Shown here piece after piece: positions 54,901-57,472 of a stretch of DNA of 57,472 bases. Source of the DNA: Clostridia bacterium (GTDB lineage: Bacteria; Bacillota; Clostridia; Christensenellales; DTU072); contig JAFXIQ010000030.1 of NCBI GenBank assembly GCA_017533005.1, positions 1-57,472 on the forward strand. Reading direction: 5' to 3'. How positions within the stretch are numbered: position 1 is the stretch's first letter; each line of letters opens with the position of its first letter. Position numbers and translations under genes: made by a program. The notes under the pieces were generated by a model that was not told the origin of the DNA, did no database searches, and saw nothing but the letters and a program-made list of their open reading frames with translations.

Positions 54901-57472
54901 TAATTACCGTTATCGGTGAGCGCAGCGTTATCGCCAATTAAAATAAGTCCGTCGGCAGTGGCAGAGGGACCCGAATAGGGTGTAGTATTGTCTGCCGTAA
55001 CTTGTGCTAGAGCGTAATATCCGTTGGGAATACTCGGTGCAAAATATGATTTCATATAAACCGCACTAGGATTAGTTGGGTCTAGCAATATTCTTGCAAT
55101 ACGAGCATTATTTTGATTGTAAGATATAGAAGTAGGGCTGTTCAATAATAAAGGTCTAAAATAATGCGAAGTTGAAGAAACTGTAATTACGCCCTCATCA
55201 TTACTGAATCTTTCAGAGCCTGAATTGTTGTAAGAAACGGAGGAGTAATTTCTACTTAATTCGTGTAATTTCGTTATGGTTATAGAACCACCAGGCGTGC
55301 CTATAAATTTGCCTGCACGACTATAGGAGTGAGTACTAGAACCATTAACGTAAGATTCTATCGTTCCTAGATATCCGAATACTAGTTGTTTTATTGTGAC
55401 GTTAGCACCATTTGTGATTTCTCCGAATAGGCCACCAACGTTGGTGCCATTTACAGATTTGCCGATTATGCTTGCACTAGTCGTATCGCTGTAGACACTA
55501 CAACGCTCCATGGGAGTGTGTCCACTGTCAACTTTGCAAAAACCGGATACAAGACCTGCGTTACCCCAGTCGTCGCCTACGTGGTCTGCGACTAATGAGC
55601 CGTTCATAACGAGAGTGGTGTCGATTATTTTTGCTGTACAAGAACTACCATCGCCACCCATTGAGCCAACTATACCACCATATCCGGTATAAGATTTACA
55701 CCAAGAATAACATTCATAGTAGCTACCTTCGGCGTAAGTTACGTTACAGTTTATTATTTGTGAAGCGCCTTCCATTGCGCCTACTACGCCACCGACGTAT
55801 CTGCTGTTTTCGCCAGGGTCGTTAACTTGTCCTATATATCTACCTCTGAATATGACGTTAAGATTTTTAATCGTGCCACCTGACATTCTGTCGACTATGA
55901 AACCAGCATATTTTTTACCTTGTCCACAAGCAAGAACTTTTGCCTTTCCAGTGCCGGTAGGATTAAAGGTATCCAACGAAGGTGTTGCCGGAGAAAAAGT
56001 AATGGTGTGACCGTTACCGTCGATAGTGCCCGTCAATGTGGTGAAGTTAGGCATAGTACCAGAGTTTGTCCAGAATGATTCTCTAACGCCGTCACTATTA
56101 TTGTCATACATACTGCTGTCCCAACCGGACATATCTATGTCTGCGGTTAGATAGTAGTTGCCACTTAAAGTGGTTTCGCCACCGGTGCCCCAAGGACGAA
56201 GAATCGATAAAAATTGTTCTTTAGAACTGATTGCCGTACCCGAAGTATTGTTATAGCCATTGGTAACGCTACCGTTCTCTAGACCCCTTACACCGTAAAT
56301 TTTGCCGTATTGAGTGTTTGCTAGATAGGGGTAACCGTTATTAACTTGTGGGTCGATAACGAACTTTGAATTGTTAGCATAGCCGGAAATAGCAGCGGAT
56401 GCATTTGCATAGTTTGTGCTACCAAAGGTAGAAGCACTAACTTTATTGCTTGAATTGTTAGCTAAATCACCAAAGTTTACGAAAGAGTCGTTTGTGTATT
56501 CATTATAGCTACAAGAGCACGTTCCATAGTTATAAGTGTTGGAGATAGTGAGCCCAGTTAATGTGTTACAGACGATTAATGCAGCACGGTCGCTACCTGT
56601 ATTTGATACGTTACCACCGTTGATGCAATAAGAAATCGTGCCGTTTGCAGCTCCTGCAATACCTGCGGCGTGACCAATTTTAGCCGAAACTACGGCTCCA
56701 TAGTTGGCAGATTCGGTGATTGTGCCTGCATTGGTTCCTATGGTTGTTCCTGTAGTTGTTTTTGTTAATACGCTTGTCAATCCCCCGACAGGGTGGTTAT
56801 TTTTACTTGCTAATCCTGCATACCAGTGAGTATCCCATGCTGTGTAAGTAGCAGAGTCCTCTGAATCGGAAACCTTGGTAACGCTAGCAAAATTCATACA
56901 TTTCTCGATAGAGCCGTTCCAAGTAGCGCCGGTAATGCCACCTGCCGAGCCCAATGATTTGATAGTAGAGCCGTAATTTATGCAATTAATAACGCGACCA
57001 TTGTTTAAACCAACGATACCTGCAACGTAATAAGAGCCTTTTATGCTAGCATTACGGAGAGAAACGTTCTTTATTGTTCCGGTGTTTGATGCGAAAAGCG
57101 CCTCACAATGCGATGAAGAATTCAAAGTGAGGTTCTTGATTTCGTAATTTCCACCGTCGTAAACACCGCTGAAAGCTCCTGTCATTTCGGGAATTCCGTC
57201 GGTATTATCGACTGCAATTCTAGCTCCGATAGGGGTGTAAGTAACGCCACTAAGGTTGATATCGCAAGTTTGTAGGTAATGCTTGTCAAGACCTACCGTG
57301 GGTATAGCAAGAAGCTTTTCTGCAGAGTCGACGATATAAGGGTCGCCTTCAATGCCCCCGCCGATAAACGATGCTAAAATAGTGCTAGCTTGGACGTCAT
57401 CAGTTAAAACGGTACTGTTGCTAACGTTAGAAACAACCGTGTTAGAGTCGTCTTTAGCATTACACGACACTA
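45963..57472 (-). CDS. Giant lipoprotein-type GLUG/MBG surface protein (over 3835 aa, N terminus outside window)
   Basis: The frame is open to the window edge. The first visible residues are VSCNAKDDSN, and the codon before is NTA (Leu, Ile or Val). This gives an [LIV]VSC lipobox, so the GTG at 57470 is inside a signal peptide and the true start lies about 15-20 codons upstream. Residues 30-400 are GLUG repeats (NVSLRNASIKGSYYVAGIVG type). Two larger homologous modules follow at about 400-1000 and 1030-1650, each with GTAIS...NYYLT.DI, DGNGHTITFSP and GTIKNLNV. From about 1650 to 3590 there are about two dozen MBG repeats, some near-identical. An Ig-like part precedes a transmembrane helix (about 3800-3823) and a KKKKPIRFAF tail. 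Having both a lipid anchor and a C-terminal helix is unusual. Confidence 0.87.
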   Translation of the reverse strand, partial: VSCNAKDDSNTVVSNVSNSTVLTDDVQASTILASFIGGGIEGDPYIVDSAEKLLAIPTVGLDKHYLQTCDINLSGVTYTPIGARIAVDNTDGIPEMTGAFSGVYDGGNYEIKNLTLNSSSHCEALFASNTGTIKNVSLRNASIKGSYYVAGIVGLNNGRVINCINYGSTIKSLGSAGGITGATWNGSIEKCMNFASVTKVSDSEDSATYTAWDTHWYAGLASKNNHPVGGLTSVLTKTTTGTTIGTNAGTITESANYGAVVSAKIGHAAGIAGAANGTISYCINGGNVSNTGSDRAALIVCNTLTGLTISNTYNYGTCSCSYNEYTNDSFVNFGDLANNSSNKVSASTFGSTNYANASAAISGYANNSKFVIDPQVNNGYPYLANTQYGKIYGVRGLENGSVTNGYNNTSGTAISSKEQFLSILRPWGTGGETTLSGNYYLTADIDMSGWDSSMYDNNSDGVRESFWTNSGTMPNFTTLTGTIDGNGHTITFSPATPSLDTFNPTGTGKAKVLACGQGKKYAGFIVDRMSGGTIKNLNVIFRGRYIGQVNDPGENSRYVGGVVGAMEGASQIINCNVTYAEGSYYECYSWCKSYTGYGGIVGSMGGDGSSCTAKIIDTTLVMNGSLVADHVGDDWGNAGLVSGFCKVDSGHTPMERCSVYSDTTSASIIGKSVNGTNVGGLFGEITNGANVTIKQLVFGYLGTIESYVNGSSTHSYSRAGKFIGTPGGSITITKLHELSRNYSSVSYNNSGSERFSNDEGVITVSSTSHYFRPLLLNSPTSISYNQNNARIARILLDPTNPSAVYMKSYFAPSIPNGYYALAQVTADNTTPYSGPSATADGLILIGDNAALTDNGNYIYLKPHKENAANIYATIRIGTKAKVSVNNTSFTSGDNKTYGDLANELMNATPSGNLSSGNGYWTGTTNMVQSLGSNARVRIYDHNMAIAYESWNSSYASSTDVLEPGTYYAKYATSLSPMGISMLSVPTISLNTSSTNNVNNQFYIYLEDENIITFHIVERDLVNGSVVDGYNSTKGTAISSWNDFLSFRQYVVGGTYGWVDVTGNYYLTQDIVAPAGWDYFEGYTTSGWDGADNSPKAINFSGIFDGNGHTITFSPISDNGTDYTYAFGYSRDQVGYIVDKLSGTGTIKNLNVVFTSATNYKFKTTSDYGYQCAFGGIVGIMQGNSRINNCTVTYESGSYIEMRTDASPTGHNNYNMLGGMVGRMGGTDDSSSTSAKNNPITSGNIQIIDSTVTIDGTLKHTQSNNATDWLAVGGFAGQACASSSQLFTRCALYGKGSIEGACKADKGANVAGFIGEIKHGNSSETVAHTAIDLVYGFQGSINSTGASTSSYNRKYCITTLQGGATLNIDRVFYFDTGRSYTNGSNVNLGSEPSYAWGISTISSKVQIFRAIVPNSTDAVTLNASNAYLDRVYFTPGLEKEVVVRATFNASIPDNNHAFIHGSYINNSSTHVGVFSTNADGGVDGLKYLGTNSDIGSGVEFTIPFANYSGKAIYAVARINQPSTFAVSGTDLTYSADTTANTLINALRNNNSSTLSSALGYWLNTHTSISNLSTASVEVLDNNKNVIYDSLSGASDVRLNAGTYYARYRTTLTNSLPFVALNVPSSAASYSSGSATPIGIYLDEDNYIEFTVAEKDISLTIDNKTSVYGDSIVTLTATYDASEVISGDVLNYTLTTTATSTSDAIDYDIIGTDNDSNYNIIFTNGTYTITKRPLTVNIGDTSSTYGDSIAELPHSITAGNIVNDDPNVYSVSKLGTLNAGTYDIVGTINNDNYDITFVGSNGDKGVYTINKKQISVTIDAKTAHYGEAQVELTYSVADGAMEYGEDKDDVLDIVLSCSVDNSTTTGTYNISCNSATADNYDISVNSSTYTVTKRPLTVNIGNASSTYGDSIAELPHSITAGNIVNGDPNVYSVSKLGTLNAGPHDIVGTVNNDNYDITFVGENGSNGIYTIEKRAITVTINDNNSVYGDDIPTLTSNVTTGSIVNNESVYTLAKADGVTPGAYAISGTQINDNYIVTFTNTTGTSEQATFTISKREVSVNLGSYTSVYGDTIKTLAPTVVVGSIADGENISLLNIAYNGVAIKDVSTYDLVSGATYDNDNYDVTFTAGSYEVTPRVVYLNFNSYEIVYGDTPWTIPTDCYTESNGSPNTLLDGEFAPGIILSREEGDVANTATNPSYDINFTYTNTNYTITVLEHGTLTIKRKAITLYINDVTTTYGDAVVTEFTFSDNDNAIIDGDQDKISPYYSTTISGERPNSHTYEISAYSLNTNYTITFEKGAYVINPKAITVTIDDKASIYGDDIEVLTSNEASVVLAGDSLGLTLTANVDNTSTYGTYDITASSTNTNYVVTFNGTNGNKGVYTVNKRPLTVNIGNASSIYGEELVALPHSITAGNIVNGDPNVYSVSKSDGVFATTYDIVGTVNNDNYDVTFVGANGDKGVYTIEKRAISIIINDLESFYGDELDTNFSYTDVDNKLVYGDSLNVVYSTTIPSIDYPNAETYDIEATANNDNYDISITFGKYTIKPREIEITINNQDSKVGEAIKELTYNDVPTVGTIVNNDELGITLSTTATSTSPKGEYPITGSWNNDNYNVTFVKGTYYVTQSLITITIDSKSQIYGEAEKALTYSVSGDFADGDDESIFGITISRATGSNVGTYAITVDYIENDSYSVAVNSANYVITARKLTITADNQSSVYGDAIKTLTYSVTATNEADNLTGSLICTNDDLSIMPITSASRYSKAQEYEITISANNLNGNYDITTVSGTYTINKRPVYVVANYVEQVFGNTPSALDYTATGLVNGNSLSGSLVRDAGDTVGAYEIKQGTLAHENYDINYTSNNYVIVAREITVTPIAETLVYGDAPITALRCSVSAGANANGDALVDGYPLEGALTRENPDIHNAGTYLILQGTLDNNDGRNNNYAITFVSGITYFIDKKASEITPNGATLVDGEYQITTTYSNSVYEVTGTLSHTEDGATVTTTSTGDNKNSTLNGTFYLITLSATETTNYYEPASVEIKLFINPYDIGSVSADALDSSVLTKVYGDVDPEFKGTVAGINENFEVEFTRNAGETVNAIGYAFNSVTSLNSNYVITLSTSDVRFRITKRDFFVTPSVFEYEYGAEEINGVYYDVVSTGFNNDSFNVVYTHDDITGVGAFNITGISTTNPNYNLFLAVDSGIGKIIITERKLYVTANDVPVIFGESASLTFEVEGLLASDTIDSVFSGSLEREAGTDVGTYAINIGTLQTNDKYKIESFTGANYIISVRDITITPTGFTKEYGAEDGTISYEITTGALVIGVPNATLTGTLAREEGNGIGKYAITIGTLANSNYNITLEEGFCYIEPKAVIVTPDQNQGHVYGESDKVITYTTTALAYSETTLLGTLSRVSGKNVGEYAITIGDMDTANANYTVTLAETTVYYTITPRSIKVIAKDSYRYYGDADGTFAYDVEGTLLDGDYFTGKLERISGENVETYIITRGTLEIANYEIEFVPGKYEIRPRPIEITIGNQSSILNEEIVIDQDNYRVTMGKVLRGDDLGIVIVKADGTAAGYYELTGEYSNPNYEVTFINGTFHIYGEVARFEVPYYEFKFVYTGNAFVIPVTVTSGAPIEFYVDGSLTENSFVTPGVYEVTMTSQATEEFAAPNPITVTVIICDTVLKEDTKDFTVIIESANGFDPETNLILEAITSSSETGTEIRGIIGSHERVKSGYNISIDGIDVLDEDATLTIKVDEKLIDENGKVKVVIKAAGEYHIAELEVIDGTIHLENAADVESIGFIEVYTGGYVKIVLIILALAIIFLIIVPAFLFPISRKKKKPIRFAF
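51595..51802 (-). repeat. Intragenic 208-bp near-identical repeat, copy 1
   Basis: This stretch matches 52081-52288 with few differences, at an offset of 486 bp (162 codons, two MBG repeats). A third, more diverged relative lies at about 50110-50330. The pattern points to a recent duplication or gene conversion of a two-domain unit. Confidence 0.8.
52081..52288 (-). repeat. Intragenic 208-bp near-identical repeat, copy 2
   Basis: Partner of 51595-51802. Both encode the RPLTVNIG...YGDSIAELPHS... repeat with only a few changed residues, while neighbouring repeats are much more diverged. Confidence 0.8.

Overview
The window looks like a chromosomal segment of a low-GC Gram-positive bacterium, most likely an uncultured gut member of the Clostridia. 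The reasons are a groES-groEL operon behind a CIRCE (HrcA) element, a Bacillus/Clostridium-type LexA box, strong AGGAGG-type ribosome binding sites, a ComEB-type dCMP deaminase, and many very large secreted proteins built from GLUG, MBG and BspA-like leucine-rich repeats, as seen in gut commensals. No rRNA, tRNA, CRISPR array or insertion sequence was recognised. The taxonomic placement is inference.

Layout. 1-63 is the tail of an upstream gene. 251-9595 is a surface pair: a 2201-aa GLUG/MBG protein and an LRR lipoprotein. 9657-11574 (minus) is groES-groEL with its promoter and CIRCE site. 11787-12242 is the deoxycytidylate deaminase, and 12295-13080 (minus) is a membrane-anchored SPOR-like protein. 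13255-27652 is a four-gene operon: a 3623-aa MBG-repeat surface protein, a 604-aa anchored partner whose start overlaps it, and two six-helix membrane proteins packed 2-3 bases apart. 27751-38360 is a compact phage-derived packaging, capsid and lysis cassette. 38645-39655 is a BspA-like lipoprotein. 39789-44799 pairs a coiled-coil protein carrying a degenerate ABC-ATPase domain with an anchored double-domain metallophosphoesterase, followed by an 82-aa membrane protein. 45166-45891 (minus) is an LRR protein with no signal peptide. 45963-57472 (minus) is the largest gene, a lipoprotein-type GLUG plus MBG protein of more than 3835 aa that runs off the window.

The phage cassette is the best candidate for an undescribed system. 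A consensus promoter (27751-27779) is followed directly by a perfect LexA box (27791-27804). Behind it lie a sigma-like late activator interrupted by an in-frame TAA, a small terminase, an inverted SH3 membrane protein, then large terminase, portal, scaffold, coat, adaptor, a beta-propeller nozzle, a coiled-coil protein and a UviB/BhlA-type holin. No integrase, repressor, replication gene, tail fibre, tape measure or recognisable endolysin is present. This fits either a decayed short-tailed prophage or a host-controlled, SOS-driven particle module of the gene-transfer-agent kind. Two overlapping, mutually exclusive perfect hairpins separate coat from adaptor.

The surface proteins share a design: signal peptide or lipobox, long repeat stalk, C-terminal membrane helix and a short Lys/Arg-rich tail, with no LPXTG sortase signal. 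Three promoters in front of envelope genes carry a CG-alternating block inside the -35/-10 spacer, which may be a shared operator.
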